A stretch of 50,106 nucleotides of DNA from Hyphomicrobiaceae bacterium (lineage in GTDB: Bacteria > Pseudomonadota > Alphaproteobacteria > Rhizobiales > HXMU1428-3), in contig JAJFHF010000097.1 of the NCBI GenBank assembly GCA_021775775.1, forward strand, positions 1 through 50,106, read 5' to 3'. Below the pieces are notes generated by a model. That model saw only the letters and a list, made by a program, of their open reading frames with translations. It was not told the origin of the DNA and did not search any database. The translations under genes and the position numbers were made by a program. This document shows positions 1 to 9,588 of the stretch, piece by piece (position 1 is the first letter of the stretch; every line of letters begins with the position of its first letter).

Positions 1-512
1 CAACACATGCCGCTGGAGTTGTTGGCTGCGATCCCGCCGATCATGGCTGAGTTGATTGAGGCTGGATCTGGGCCGATTTTTTTCTGGATAGGTTTTAATT
101 TTTGATTGGCTTGGCTCCCGGTTAGAGCTGGTCCTAATGTGATGTGGTTTCCATTGCTGGTCAGCTCATTTTGGCGCCAGCCATCATTGCCTAATTTGAC
201 CAAGATGCTGTCTGTTACGGCTTGGCCCGATAGGCTTGTGCCGGCTGCACGAAATGTTATGGGGGTGTTATAGGTGCTGGCTAATTTACATAATTTGGCA
301 ACTTCGGCTTCGTCATTAACCAGGGCGACGAGTTTTGGGGTTAGACGATAGACACTGGCATCTGTTCCTTGAACAAAACGACTTAGTTCATCGGTTATTA
401 TTTGCTCATCAGGTAAAATATTTATCAAAGCTTGATGGAACGAGCCGTAGTCAGGCTTTGACCGTTTGTCGTTTGATGCAGCGGTTATTTGATCCATGTT
501 TGTTTGACCCAT
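1..512 (-). CDS. FAD-binding oxidoreductase, D-lactate dehydrogenase/YdiJ-like (3' part cut by window edge)
   Basis: Reverse-strand translation from ATG at 512 reads MGQTNMDQITAASNDKRSKPDYGSFHQALINILPDEQIITDELSRFVQGTDASVYRLTPKLVALVNDEAEV...TPITFRAAGTSLSGQAVTDSILVKLGNDGW...GPALTGSQANQKLKPIQKKIGPDPASINSAMIGGIAANNSSGMC, with FAD-binding type-4 signatures (FRAAGTSLSGQA; GGIAANNSSG). Open at position 1. Confidence 0.85.
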   Translation of the reverse strand, partial: MGQTNMDQITAASNDKRSKPDYGSFHQALINILPDEQIITDELSRFVQGTDASVYRLTPKLVALVNDEAEVAKLCKLASTYNTPITFRAAGTSLSGQAVTDSILVKLGNDGWRQNELTSNGNHITLGPALTGSQANQKLKPIQKKIGPDPASINSAMIGGIAANNSSGMC

Positions 513-1000
513 GTTGGTTTGATCTTTTCGAAGATGTAGAAATGTCCATATTCTTTTTTGTAATCAGTTTGTTTTCGCAATACTGCAATTCTTTGAATGG
601 GGCTGTAGCGTATTGTCCCCTATCATGGACTATGAGACGGAGTGTAGTAATTTAGTACTACCACACGAAGATGTTTTAGGGCACATGGTGGGTGGCTTTA
701 TCTTTTATTTGGTAAGTTAAATGCTTTAAAATTTTTGTCCTATGACCTTCTTTTGTCTGCGCTCTTCATAGTATGACAATAAAATGATTGATTGTTTTGG
801 TCGTCATACGGTAATATTTTTATAATTTGTGCCAATTTGTCATTATTTAGTCTATAGTTTTTCGTGCAGGCGACCTCCTTCAAATTGCCTCCTTCAAATT
901 AATTGTGTCCTTTAAATAAGGTCTTTGGTTTTGTTTCATCTTTTGTTGATTTTTTTTCAAGAGATGTTTTTTATATGTTGAGATTGGGATTGTTTTTTCT

Positions 1001-4000
1001 ATGAAAATTAAAAAAATACTTATTGCGAACCGTGGTGAAATTGCAATTCGAATTATGCGTGCGGCAAGTGAATTGGGCATTGAAACCGTGGCGATTTACG
1101 CCAAAGAAGATCGACTTTCCCTCCATCGTTTTAAAGCAGATGAAGCTTATCAAGTTGGTGGTGGTTATGGCGGGCGTGGGCTTGGCAATAAAGTTTTAGG
1201 ACCGATACAATCTTATTTAGCTGGTGATGAAATTATTGATATTGCTAAACGTGCTGGTGTTGATGCGATCCATCCAGGTTATGGTTTTCTATCTGAAAAT
1301 CCTGAATTTGCGGATTTGGTTGTCGCCAATGATATCATTTGGATTGGTCCAAAAGCTGATATCATGCGCGAATTGGGCAATAAAGTAAGCGCGCGTAATG
1401 TGGCGCAGAGCGCGGATGTGCCGGTTTTACCAGCGTCGCCCCCTTTGCCAGATGACCCTGCTCAAATTCGCGATGTTGCCAATGAGATTGGTTTTCCTGT
1501 TATGCTGAAAGCGAGTTGGGGTGGCGGCGGTCGCGGGATGCGGGTCATCAATAATGAGCAAGAATTGGACCGGTTGGTGCCAGAGGGGCAGCGCGAATCT
1601 GAGGCTGCTTTTGGCAATGGTGAAGTTTATCTTGAAAAATTTATTGATCGCGCGCGTCATGTTGAAGTGCAGGTTTTGGGTGATTTGCATGGCAATCTTG
1701 TTCATTTGTTTGAACGTGATTGTTCTATCCAGCGGCGTAATCAAAAGGTTATTGAACGCGCGCCGGCTATTTATTTAACACAAGAACAACGCAGTGATTT
1801 GTGTGCCAGCGCTATTAAATTAGCGCAGCAAGTTGGTTATCAAAATGCTGGTACCGTTGAATTTCTGATGGATGAGCGGACCGGATTGTTTTATTTTATT
1901 GAGGTGAACCCGCGCATTCAGGTTGAGCATACTGTGACAGAAGAGATCACCGGGATTGATCTTGTCAAAGCGCAGATTTTAATTGCGCAAGGGGAGACCA
2001 TTGGGACAACAAGTTGCGGCGTGCCAACCCAAGAGCACATAGCGATTAATGGGCACGCGATCCAATGCCGGGTCACAACGGAAGATCCTGAAAATAATTT
2101 TGTACCTGATTATGGACGGATTAGTTTTTATCGTAATTCATCAGGCTTTGGTGTGCGCCAAGATGCGGGCAACGCCTACTCTGGTGCGATTATCAATCAT
2201 TATTATGATAGTTTGTTGGAAAAATTAACTGTGTGGGCCTCTAGCCCAGATGAAGCCATTGCCCGTATTTTGCGTGCTTTGAAAGAAGTTCGTATTCGCG
2301 GCGTGACTACAAATATATCATTTTTAGAAAATTTGATTTCTCATCCTACCTTTAAAGCGGCTGATTACACGACAACGTTTCTGGATAAAACGCCAGATTT
2401 GTTTACGTTCCCTAAACCTCAAGATCGTGCGTCTAAGCTGCTTGATTATTTGGCTGAAGTTAGTGTGAATGGGAATAGCCTGGTTGAAGGGCGCCCTTTG
2501 CCTAAAGTTAAATTGTTACGTTCAGTGTTGCCACCAAAGAGGCCGCCTGAGGGTGGGGAAAGTGAAGCTGGTGAGGCAAAACAAAAAAACGCTAAAAATG
2601 TTTTGGACCAACAGGGGGCGCCGGCGGTTGCCCAGTGGATGCTTGATCAAACAAAGCTCTTAATTACAGACACGACAATGCGTGATGCTCATCAATCTTT
2701 GTTAGCGACACGTTTGCGGACAAAAGATATGGCGGTTATTGCGCCGTTTTATCATGAAAACTTAGATGATTTGTTCAGTGTTGAATGTTGGGGCGGCGCG
2801 ACCTTTGATGTCTCCATGCGGTTTTTGAATGAGTGCCCTTGGAATAGATTGTCGGTTTTGCGACAAAAAATGCCAAATACTTTGTTGCAAATGTTGCTAC
2901 GCGGGGCCAATGCGGTTGGTTATACCAATTATCCTGATAATGTGGTGCGCTCTTTTGTCAGCCAAGCGGCACAATCTGGTATTGATTTGTTCCGGGTGTT
3001 TGACAGTCTCAATTGGGTTGAGAATATGCGTGTTGCCATGGATGGTGTGCTTGAGAGCGGTAAATTGCTTGAGGCGACTTTGTGCTATACGGGGGATATT
3101 TTGAACCCTGATGAAGCACAATATGATCTTGATTATTACCTTAAAATGGCTGACGAATTAAAAGGGGCCGGTGCTCATGTGCTTGGTCTTAAAGACATGG
3201 CTGGTGTGTTGAAACCAGAAGCGGCTCGTTTGTTAATCAGCGCCTTGAAGAGCCAAACGGGTTTGCCAGTTCACCTTCATACACATGATACGAGTGGGTT
3301 TGCTTCTGCGACGCTTTTGGCTGCTAGTGAGGCTGGGGTTGATTGTGTTGATTGCGCCATGGATTCATTTTCGGGGCTGACGTCGCAAGCTAATTTAGGC
3401 TCATTGGTTGAGACATTGCGTTATACACCGCGTTGTTCGCAAATTAGTTCGCAAGCGATCAGAGATGTTTCTGATTATTGGGATCGGGTGCGCGGGCAAT
3501 ATAGTGCGTTTGATGTTGATATTAAAGCAGGCCTTTCTGAGGTTTATTTGCACGCAATGCCTGGTGGGCAATATACTAATTTAAAAGAACAAGCGCGCTC
3601 TTTGGGGATTGAAGATCAATGGCCTGAGATTGCTTTAACTTATGCTCAGGTTAATGAAATTTTTGGCAATATTGTTAAAGTGACGCCTACCTCGAAGGTG
3701 GTTGGTGACATGACATTGTTTATGATATCGGCTGGTCTTAGCATTGAGGATGTTTTGTCGCCTGATGTTGAGATTGCTTTTCCTGATTCTGTTGTGCAAT
3801 TTTTTAAGGGTGATTTGGGGCAACCACCAGCTGGCTTCCCAGCTGCGTTGCAACAAAAAGTGCTTAAAGGGGAGACACCGTTAACGAGCCGGCCAGGTGC
3901 TTTGCTTGCCCCGGTGGATTTAGATAAAACTAGTGACGAGATTGTTGAAAAATTAGGTCGTAAAATATCTGATGAAGATTTGAATTCTTATCTGATGTAT

Positions 4001-4501
4001 CCCAATGTGTATTTGGACTATGCCACCTTTACACAGACCTATGGTGATGTTTCTGTTTTGCCAACCAGTGCTTTTTTCTATGGGCTCGCACCAGGCGAGG
4101 AAATTTCTGTAGAGATTGAGACCGGTAAGGTGCTTGATGTTAGTTGCGTTGCCACTGGTGAGGTTGATAGCAAAGGGCTTCGTGATGTCTTTTATGAATT
4201 AAACGGTCAGCCTCGTTCTGTGCAAATTGCGGATAAGTCATTTGTTCAAAACAAAATTGAACAGAAAAAAGCTGATCCTCTTAATGATATGCATATTGGC
4301 GCTCCCATTCCTGGCATGGTTGGTTCTATTCATGTCGCTGATGGTGACAAGGTTGAAGAGGGAACTTTGTTATTAACCATTGAGGCTATGAAAATGGAGA
4401 CCTCTGTCTACGCAGATCGCTCAGGCGTTGTTTCATCTGTTTATGTGAAAGAAGGTGTGCAGATTGATCAAGGGACCCTTTTGGTTGAATATAAAGCTTA
4501 A
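1001..4501 (+). CDS. pyc: pyruvate carboxylase
   Basis: 1166 aa with biotin carboxylase N-terminus (KILIANRGEIAIRIMRAA), carboxyltransferase domain (TTMRDAHQSLLATRLRT) and biotinyl domain (EAMKMET). Confidence 0.97.
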   Translation: MKIKKILIANRGEIAIRIMRAASELGIETVAIYAKEDRLSLHRFKADEAYQVGGGYGGRGLGNKVLGPIQSYLAGDEIIDIAKRAGVDAIHPGYGFLSENPEFADLVVANDIIWIGPKADIMRELGNKVSARNVAQSADVPVLPASPPLPDDPAQIRDVANEIGFPVMLKASWGGGGRGMRVINNEQELDRLVPEGQRESEAAFGNGEVYLEKFIDRARHVEVQVLGDLHGNLVHLFERDCSIQRRNQKVIERAPAIYLTQEQRSDLCASAIKLAQQVGYQNAGTVEFLMDERTGLFYFIEVNPRIQVEHTVTEEITGIDLVKAQILIAQGETIGTTSCGVPTQEHIAINGHAIQCRVTTEDPENNFVPDYGRISFYRNSSGFGVRQDAGNAYSGAIINHYYDSLLEKLTVWASSPDEAIARILRALKEVRIRGVTTNISFLENLISHPTFKAADYTTTFLDKTPDLFTFPKPQDRASKLLDYLAEVSVNGNSLVEGRPLPKVKLLRSVLPPKRPPEGGESEAGEAKQKNAKNVLDQQGAPAVAQWMLDQTKLLITDTTMRDAHQSLLATRLRTKDMAVIAPFYHENLDDLFSVECWGGATFDVSMRFLNECPWNRLSVLRQKMPNTLLQMLLRGANAVGYTNYPDNVVRSFVSQAAQSGIDLFRVFDSLNWVENMRVAMDGVLESGKLLEATLCYTGDILNPDEAQYDLDYYLKMADELKGAGAHVLGLKDMAGVLKPEAARLLISALKSQTGLPVHLHTHDTSGFASATLLAASEAGVDCVDCAMDSFSGLTSQANLGSLVETLRYTPRCSQISSQAIRDVSDYWDRVRGQYSAFDVDIKAGLSEVYLHAMPGGQYTNLKEQARSLGIEDQWPEIALTYAQVNEIFGNIVKVTPTSKVVGDMTLFMISAGLSIEDVLSPDVEIAFPDSVVQFFKGDLGQPPAGFPAALQQKVLKGETPLTSRPGALLAPVDLDKTSDEIVEKLGRKISDEDLNSYLMYPNVYLDYATFTQTYGDVSVLPTSAFFYGLAPGEEISVEIETGKVLDVSCVATGEVDSKGLRDVFYELNGQPRSVQIADKSFVQNKIEQKKADPLNDMHIGAPIPGMVGSIHVADGDKVEEGTLLLTIEAMKMETSVYADRSGVVSSVYVKEGVQIDQGTLLVEYKA

Positions 4502-4866
4502 AAAACGAGCTCCATGGGGTGATTTGTTTTGTTGTACTTTTGCACCATAATTTTCTTTTTAGCCTGCGGCATATGAGCATATATCTGCATACTACATTAT
4601 TTATTTTCAAGCTTGTTAAGCTGACCTTGGTTACGTAACGCAAGAAGCCAATATAATTGCTTGGTTTTTTGAAAGGTTACTTTTTAGATAGGTTATATGG
4701 AGATTTATATGGAACAAGTTTTATCTCTTCAACTGAATGTCGTTAAGGATAAACTGATATAGGAGATCGCCCGTTTTTGGGAGGTTGCTCTTATTGGTTT
4801 GTTTAAATAAGACTTGAAAAATGGTATTATTAGGGGCATTGTTTAATCTGTTAATTCACAAGTTGG

Positions 4867-5208
4867 ATGGAGATGTTTTGTATGTGTGAGCTATTTTCAA
4901 AACAGCCTATTGAGGCATACTCATCTCAAACTCGTTCTGTTCGTTTATCTGGCCATGCCACTAGTGTGCGTCTTGAAGGTGCATTTTGGAACATTCTCGA
5001 AGAGATTGCTGATAGACAAAAGATGAGCTTAGGGCGCTTTTTGTCACTTTTATATGATGAAGTGCTTGAATTAACGAATGATGTCGATTCTCTAACTTCC
5101 AATTTTACATCTCTTTTGCGCTGTGCTTGTTTGACTTATGTATCTTGTTTGCGTCGCGATGAAGTGTTTGAATGGAAAAAAATTCCTATTCGGGAATGTG
5201 TTGGTTAG
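4867..5208 (+). CDS. ribbon-helix-helix domain protein
   Basis: SVRLSGHATSVRLEGAFWNILEEIADRQKMSLGRFLSLLYDE resembles the alphaproteobacterial RHH_4 family. Exact start uncertain (ATGs at 4867, 4873, 4882). Confidence 0.75.
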   Translation: MEMFCMCELFSKQPIEAYSSQTRSVRLSGHATSVRLEGAFWNILEEIADRQKMSLGRFLSLLYDEVLELTNDVDSLTSNFTSLLRCACLTYVSCLRRDEVFEWKKIPIRECVG

Positions 5209-5433
5209 ATTTCGATGTTTTGATTAAATTGATGTGATTTTGTTCATACTCGATTTGTTCATATGGTTTGCGCTTTATGATTAATTTCTTAAATTTTTGG
5301 GCTGCGATTGAGGTCTCTTTTATTCGTTGAGAGCGATTGCATTGCAGACATAAATTTTCTTGGTTTGGACATCTTATCTGCTGCTTTCGTGGGCTCCTTT
5401 TTCATTAATTTCATTGTTCAGTCTTTTAAAGAT

Positions 5434-5457
5434 AACGATTTACCTGATTAAATCGTT
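5434..5457. promoter_or_regulatory. perfect 9-bp inverted repeat upstream of the LuxR-family gene
   Basis: AACGATTTA-CCTGAT-TAAATCGTT, about 30 bp before the ATG at 5488. Confidence 0.5.
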
Positions 5458-5487
5458 CAATTTATTAGTCGCAAATGGTGATGTTAT

Positions 5488-6255
5488 ATGCCTAATCATG
5501 ATTATTCATTGAATTCTCAAATGAATGGAAACTCCCAATTAAGTGATAAGATTAACATTGGGACTGTTTTGCTGCTTGATCAACATCCTCTTATTTGCCA
5601 AGGTTTGGAAAGTATTGTTTGTGATATCTTTGATAGCGTTGTTGTCAGGAGGATTAATAGCCTTGATCAGGTTGAGGAAATTAAATCATATCTGATGCCT
5701 GATATTCTTGTGTTTGTGGATCTTTTTTCTCTTGGCTCATGTGCCCTTGATGAATTGATTAATTTTAGGGTTGGGAACAGAGATGTTAAAATTGTTATCT
5801 GTTCTGATACGGATGATACGTGTTTGATTAACTGGTGTTTGTCTCTTGGTGTCTCTGGTTTTATTTCAAAAAGAGCCTCTGTGTCTGATGTGAAATTGTC
5901 GATCGAATATTTGCTTAGTGATAATTCTTTGCACACTTTAAGTGAGCATGCTTGGACACCACGTCAATTTAAACCTTCCCAAGCCCAAGAGATTGTTATT
6001 GAGCCGTGCAAATTTCCGTTGAATAATTTGACTTCAAAAGAGCTTGCTACATTAAAATATTTAACCAGTGGTATGAGCAATCGTAATATAGCCGAAAAGC
6101 TTGGGGTTGCAGAGAGCACCACGAAAAGTCATGTGGCTTCAATTCTACATAAAATGGAAGTTCTCAACCGGACGGAAGCTGTCTCGGAATATCATCGTGC
6201 TTGTCGTTTATTAGATGATAGCCCTGAAGAGTTTTTAGCTCATAGTATGGGCTAA
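5488..6255 (+). CDS. NarL/FixJ-type response regulator with LuxR HTH
   Basis: N-terminal receiver-like domain (VLLLDQHPLICQGLESIV) and C-terminal LuxR HTH (LTSKELATLKYLTSGMSNRNIAEKLGVAESTTKSHVASILHKMEVLNRTEAV). Confidence 0.88.
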   Translation: MPNHDYSLNSQMNGNSQLSDKINIGTVLLLDQHPLICQGLESIVCDIFDSVVVRRINSLDQVEEIKSYLMPDILVFVDLFSLGSCALDELINFRVGNRDVKIVICSDTDDTCLINWCLSLGVSGFISKRASVSDVKLSIEYLLSDNSLHTLSEHAWTPRQFKPSQAQEIVIEPCKFPLNNLTSKELATLKYLTSGMSNRNIAEKLGVAESTTKSHVASILHKMEVLNRTEAVSEYHRACRLLDDSPEEFLAHSMG

Positions 6256-6277
6256 GTTGGTCGTTTGAGTTTAGCGT

Positions 6278-6529
6278 TTATGCTAACCCACCAACAAAGG
6301 GTTCTGTCTCATTTGAGTTTGCCAGGCTAAGACGGACGGGGCCTTGGCATCCTCTTTTTGTGCATTTTAAGTGCTTTTCCAATTCATCTAAATAAAGATA
6401 AGCAAATTGGGGCTGTTTTAATAATTCTTGAGGCCATTCATTGTGCCCATGATTGCAGATGCGACAGGTAACCTCAATGGGGTGCTCTGGGGCTAGATCT
6501 CGTAATTGTAGATCGTGTTTCCAATTCAT
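6278..6529 (-). CDS. small Cys-rich (zinc-ribbon-like) protein coupled to the Y-family polymerase
   Basis: MNWKHDLQ...VTCRICNHGHNEWPQELL...HLKCTKRGCQGPVRLSLAN, with CxxC and CxxxxC pairs. ATG at 6529 overlaps the polymerase stop as TAATG. Confidence 0.7.
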   Translation of the reverse strand: MNWKHDLQLRDLAPEHPIEVTCRICNHGHNEWPQELLKQPQFAYLYLDELEKHLKCTKRGCQGPVRLSLANSNETEPFVGGLA

Positions 6530-7779
6530 TACCAAAAATCCTCCATACTTGGGATTCGTGTATAGGAGATTTTTCCACCGGCATAGCCACCAGGTGGCGG
6601 GCGCCAGGCGCCAAGACTTAGGACTGTGCGGCCATATTTATTGTTAAGTCTATCTGTTAAGCTTGCGATGGTTTCCCATTTTTCACGCATTGGATCTTGA
6701 TCAACAAACATATCTAGTTGGCGTTCATCGCACGAGCCAAGATCAAACAGTGCGACTGCAACCAATTTGGCTTTTTGGTGCTTTGGTAATGTGGCCATTG
6801 CGATATCCCACATATAATCAAGGCTGTTGAGACAGGCTTGATCATCCTGGATGCCATGTAGGGAGATTTGTTTGCCCCAACGAAACTCATGGTGACGTAG
6901 GGTGAGAAACATTGAGCCGGCGCAAAGTTTGGCGCGGCGCATACGGCGTGCGGCTTTGACGAGTAGGAGCCGTGAGCATTCACGGGCGTTTTTTAAAGTG
7001 CGGTAGTCAGGGGGAAGCACGCGGCTGTGGCCAAACATGGCCCGTTTTGATGAGGGCTGGGCGTGAATGTCAAACCCATGCAGGGCATACCAGAGCCGTT
7101 CGCCGGTGACGTTGCCCCATAGTTTGCGCATTTGCTTTGGATCGAGATGCCATAGCTGTGTCATGGAAAAAATCCCTGCGCGCATGAGACGTTTGTGCAT
7201 ACGCTTGCCAATGCCGGGGACATCTTCTATGGGCTGGGATAATAACGCGGTGGGCATGTCTTTGGGATGCCAGATGGTTATGCCATTTGGTTTGTCTATT
7301 TTGCAGGCCATTTTGGCCAATTGCCGGTTGGCGGCAAAGCCGATTGAACAGGTGATTGAGGTGCCGATATTTTCACGTAGGCGGGTTTTGATTTGGTTGG
7401 CAATTGCTGTTGGGTTTTGTCCGTCGCGTTCATCAAGGCGGCAAGTTAGCTCATCGATTGATTTGATGGCTTGAATAGGTAAAACGGCTGATATTTCAGC
7501 GCATAAGGCGTTATGAGCGCGCCGATATAGATCAGGGCTTTGTGGAACTAAGATGAGATCTGGACAGATGGCTTTGGCTTGCTCAATTGGCATGACATTT
7601 TTGACGCCGCGCTTTTTGGCTTCTTTGGAGCAAGCAATGACACAGGTGTGGCTTGTTGTGTCAAAAGGGATAACGCCAACAGGATGTCCGCGCAAAGCGG
7701 GGCGCGCTTGTTGCTCAACAGAGGCGAAAAAACCATCAAAATCGAGATATAGATATTCTATCTGGGAGGGTTGACGCAT
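6529..7779 (-). CDS. Y-family DNA polymerase (ImpB/MucB/SamB-type, DinB-related)
   Basis: MRQPSQIEYLYLDFDGFFASVEQQARPALRGHPVGV...SIDELTCRLDE...SIGFAANRQLAKMACKIDKPNG...VPGIGKRMHKRL. The ORF-track start at 7854 looks too far upstream. Confidence 0.88.
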   Translation of the reverse strand: MRQPSQIEYLYLDFDGFFASVEQQARPALRGHPVGVIPFDTTSHTCVIACSKEAKKRGVKNVMPIEQAKAICPDLILVPQSPDLYRRAHNALCAEISAVLPIQAIKSIDELTCRLDERDGQNPTAIANQIKTRLRENIGTSITCSIGFAANRQLAKMACKIDKPNGITIWHPKDMPTALLSQPIEDVPGIGKRMHKRLMRAGIFSMTQLWHLDPKQMRKLWGNVTGERLWYALHGFDIHAQPSSKRAMFGHSRVLPPDYRTLKNARECSRLLLVKAARRMRRAKLCAGSMFLTLRHHEFRWGKQISLHGIQDDQACLNSLDYMWDIAMATLPKHQKAKLVAVALFDLGSCDERQLDMFVDQDPMREKWETIASLTDRLNNKYGRTVLSLGAWRPPPGGYAGGKISYTRIPSMEDFW

Positions 7780-7960
7780 GATACAGCTGGCCCTTTTGTT
7801 TTTGGGGTGGATTGCCTTTAATTGGAACGTAACATGAACATCCGGGCGGCGCAATGGAGAGATTTATGGATATAAGGGAAAAAACACTTGAATGAAGTTT
7901 GGCGCTAAATCAATGAAAAGGACGTTTTAAGCTTGAAGAGGCTCGTTAAGCTTGAAGAAT

Positions 7961-8572
7961 CTAGGTTTTTGTTTCAGGCGCTTGATTAATGTCTTTTTGC
8001 TGGTCAATATCATAATGAATGGCATTGGTTGAGAGAGATATTGTTTTGATGGTGCCAGGGTGTGCTTTAAGTAAAGAGCGGGCGCCTTGATCACCTTGAA
8101 GGGTGCTCAATTCAGAGAAGAACTCGCGTGAAAATAGGACAGGGTGGCCTGGTTGTTTATCTTTGATGGGGACACATATTTTTTGGTTTTGCTCAGGTAT
8201 AAAGGCATAGGATAGTTGGTGGAAATGATCAGCTTGAATAAGCGGCATGTCTGCGAGACAAATAAACGCGGCGTCAATGTCTGGATTAAGGTGGGCTGCA
8301 CCGGTTGCGATAGATGTTCCCATACCTGATAAATGATTTGGATTTTCGACAAGCTGAAAATTTTGGTGATTAATGGTTTGTATGAGTGTTTGGGCTTCAT
8401 GGCCGAGTACGCAGATCATTTGGGAAAATTGTGTTTTTTCAATTTCATTTATGGCGTGTTGGATTAAAGGCTTGCCTTTGAAATCGTGCAAGAGTTTGTT
8501 GTGTCCGATAAATCTTTTTGAAAGGCCCGCTGCTAGCAATATCGCGGCAAATTTAAAACCCGGATTCAGCAT
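7961..8572 (-). CDS. mocA: molybdenum cofactor cytidylyltransferase-like NTP transferase
   Basis: FAAILLAAGLSKRFIGHNKLLHDFKGKPLIQHAI and CLADMPLI match the MocA-type family. Immediately downstream of an xdhC-like gene. Confidence 0.82.
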   Translation of the reverse strand: MLNPGFKFAAILLAAGLSKRFIGHNKLLHDFKGKPLIQHAINEIEKTQFSQMICVLGHEAQTLIQTINHQNFQLVENPNHLSGMGTSIATGAAHLNPDIDAAFICLADMPLIQADHFHQLSYAFIPEQNQKICVPIKDKQPGHPVLFSREFFSELSTLQGDQGARSLLKAHPGTIKTISLSTNAIHYDIDQQKDINQAPETKT

Positions 8573-9588
8573 ATTAACTCACGTTGTTGAGCTTGTTGGA
8601 CAAGTTGAGCCAAGATGGAGATGGCGATTTGTGGTGGGCTTTTCGAGGCGGGAATGAGGCCTATGGGGCCGTTGACGCGTGCTATATCAGCTTTTGAGAC
8701 GCCATATGATTGTAGCGCTAGTTGGCGCAATTCATGAGCGTTCTTGCTGCCCATTGCTCCGATGAAAAAGGGAGATTTTTTTAAGAGCTCAGATAAAAGC
8801 GGAATTTCCAGATCATGGTCATGGAACATGACAATACTGGCAGATGCTTCATCGACAAAATTGGTGATGAGCTGGGAGGCTTGATCTAGAGAGGTGGTCT
8901 TAAATTGATTGCTAGCTAAGTGACCTTGCAGCGTTTCATCATTGGTTGCAAGGGCTGTCTCAAACCCTGCTTGGTGAGCGAATTGAGCCAAATAAAAAAC
9001 ACCTGGTCCGCTGCCGGCTATGAATAGACGCGGTTTTGGAAAGTAGGAGCGATGAAATTGGTTTGGGTCATTTTTATCTAATCCTGTTTTGATTTCATTT
9101 TTGTAGGGTGCGAATTTGCAGGTGCCTTGTTCAATGTTCATGGTAAGGGTGCTGGATAGGCGACTGGTTTGATTGTTTAAGATTTGATCTAAAACGTCAT
9201 CGGATAGCTGACCATCAAAATAAAGATCTATGGCACTGCCACAGGGAAGTTTAAGGTCCATATATTTTGAACCCTTGCCATATCGAACCGCGCGTGCGCT
9301 GTTGGTTTTTATAACATCAAGGGCTTCTTGAATGATGGCTTGGCCCAAACAATCTGAGGCGATATAGCCAACGCTCTCACCTGTTTGTGAAATGGCCATT
9401 TGTGCGCCGATGGGGCGCGGCGCTGTGCCTTCACGGTTGATAAAGGTAACAAGGGCTGTTTTTTGTCCTTGATCGCGCCAGGTTTTCATTGTGGGCAAAA
9501 CGTTATCAACAAATATGGGGGTTGTTTGCGTCGTTTTTTGTTGGTCTATGGATGTAGCAAGCACGTTTGGTCTTCTTTCCTTAAGCAA
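8566..9588 (-). CDS. xdhC: XdhC/CoxI family molybdenum-hydroxylase maturation protein
   Basis: MKTWRDQGQKTALVTFINREGTAPRPIGAQMAIS (N-terminal XdhC_CoxI) and RLFIAGSGPGVFYLAQFA...IGAMGSKNAHELR (C-terminal NAD-binding-like domain). Confidence 0.85.
   Translation of the reverse strand: MLKERRPNVLATSIDQQKTTQTTPIFVDNVLPTMKTWRDQGQKTALVTFINREGTAPRPIGAQMAISQTGESVGYIASDCLGQAIIQEALDVIKTNSARAVRYGKGSKYMDLKLPCGSAIDLYFDGQLSDDVLDQILNNQTSRLSSTLTMNIEQGTCKFAPYKNEIKTGLDKNDPNQFHRSYFPKPRLFIAGSGPGVFYLAQFAHQAGFETALATNDETLQGHLASNQFKTTSLDQASQLITNFVDEASASIVMFHDHDLEIPLLSELLKKSPFFIGAMGSKNAHELRQLALQSYGVSKADIARVNGPIGLIPASKSPPQIAISILAQLVQQAQQRELIC

Noticed and set aside
335-655. 106-aa forward ORF at the left edge
   Set aside because: Antisense to the recognisable N-terminus of the FAD-binding oxidoreductase on the minus strand; low-complexity sequence with no family resemblance.
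7067-7474. 135-aa forward ORF overlapping the Y-family polymerase
   Set aside because: Antisense to the conserved polymerase core; no independent support.
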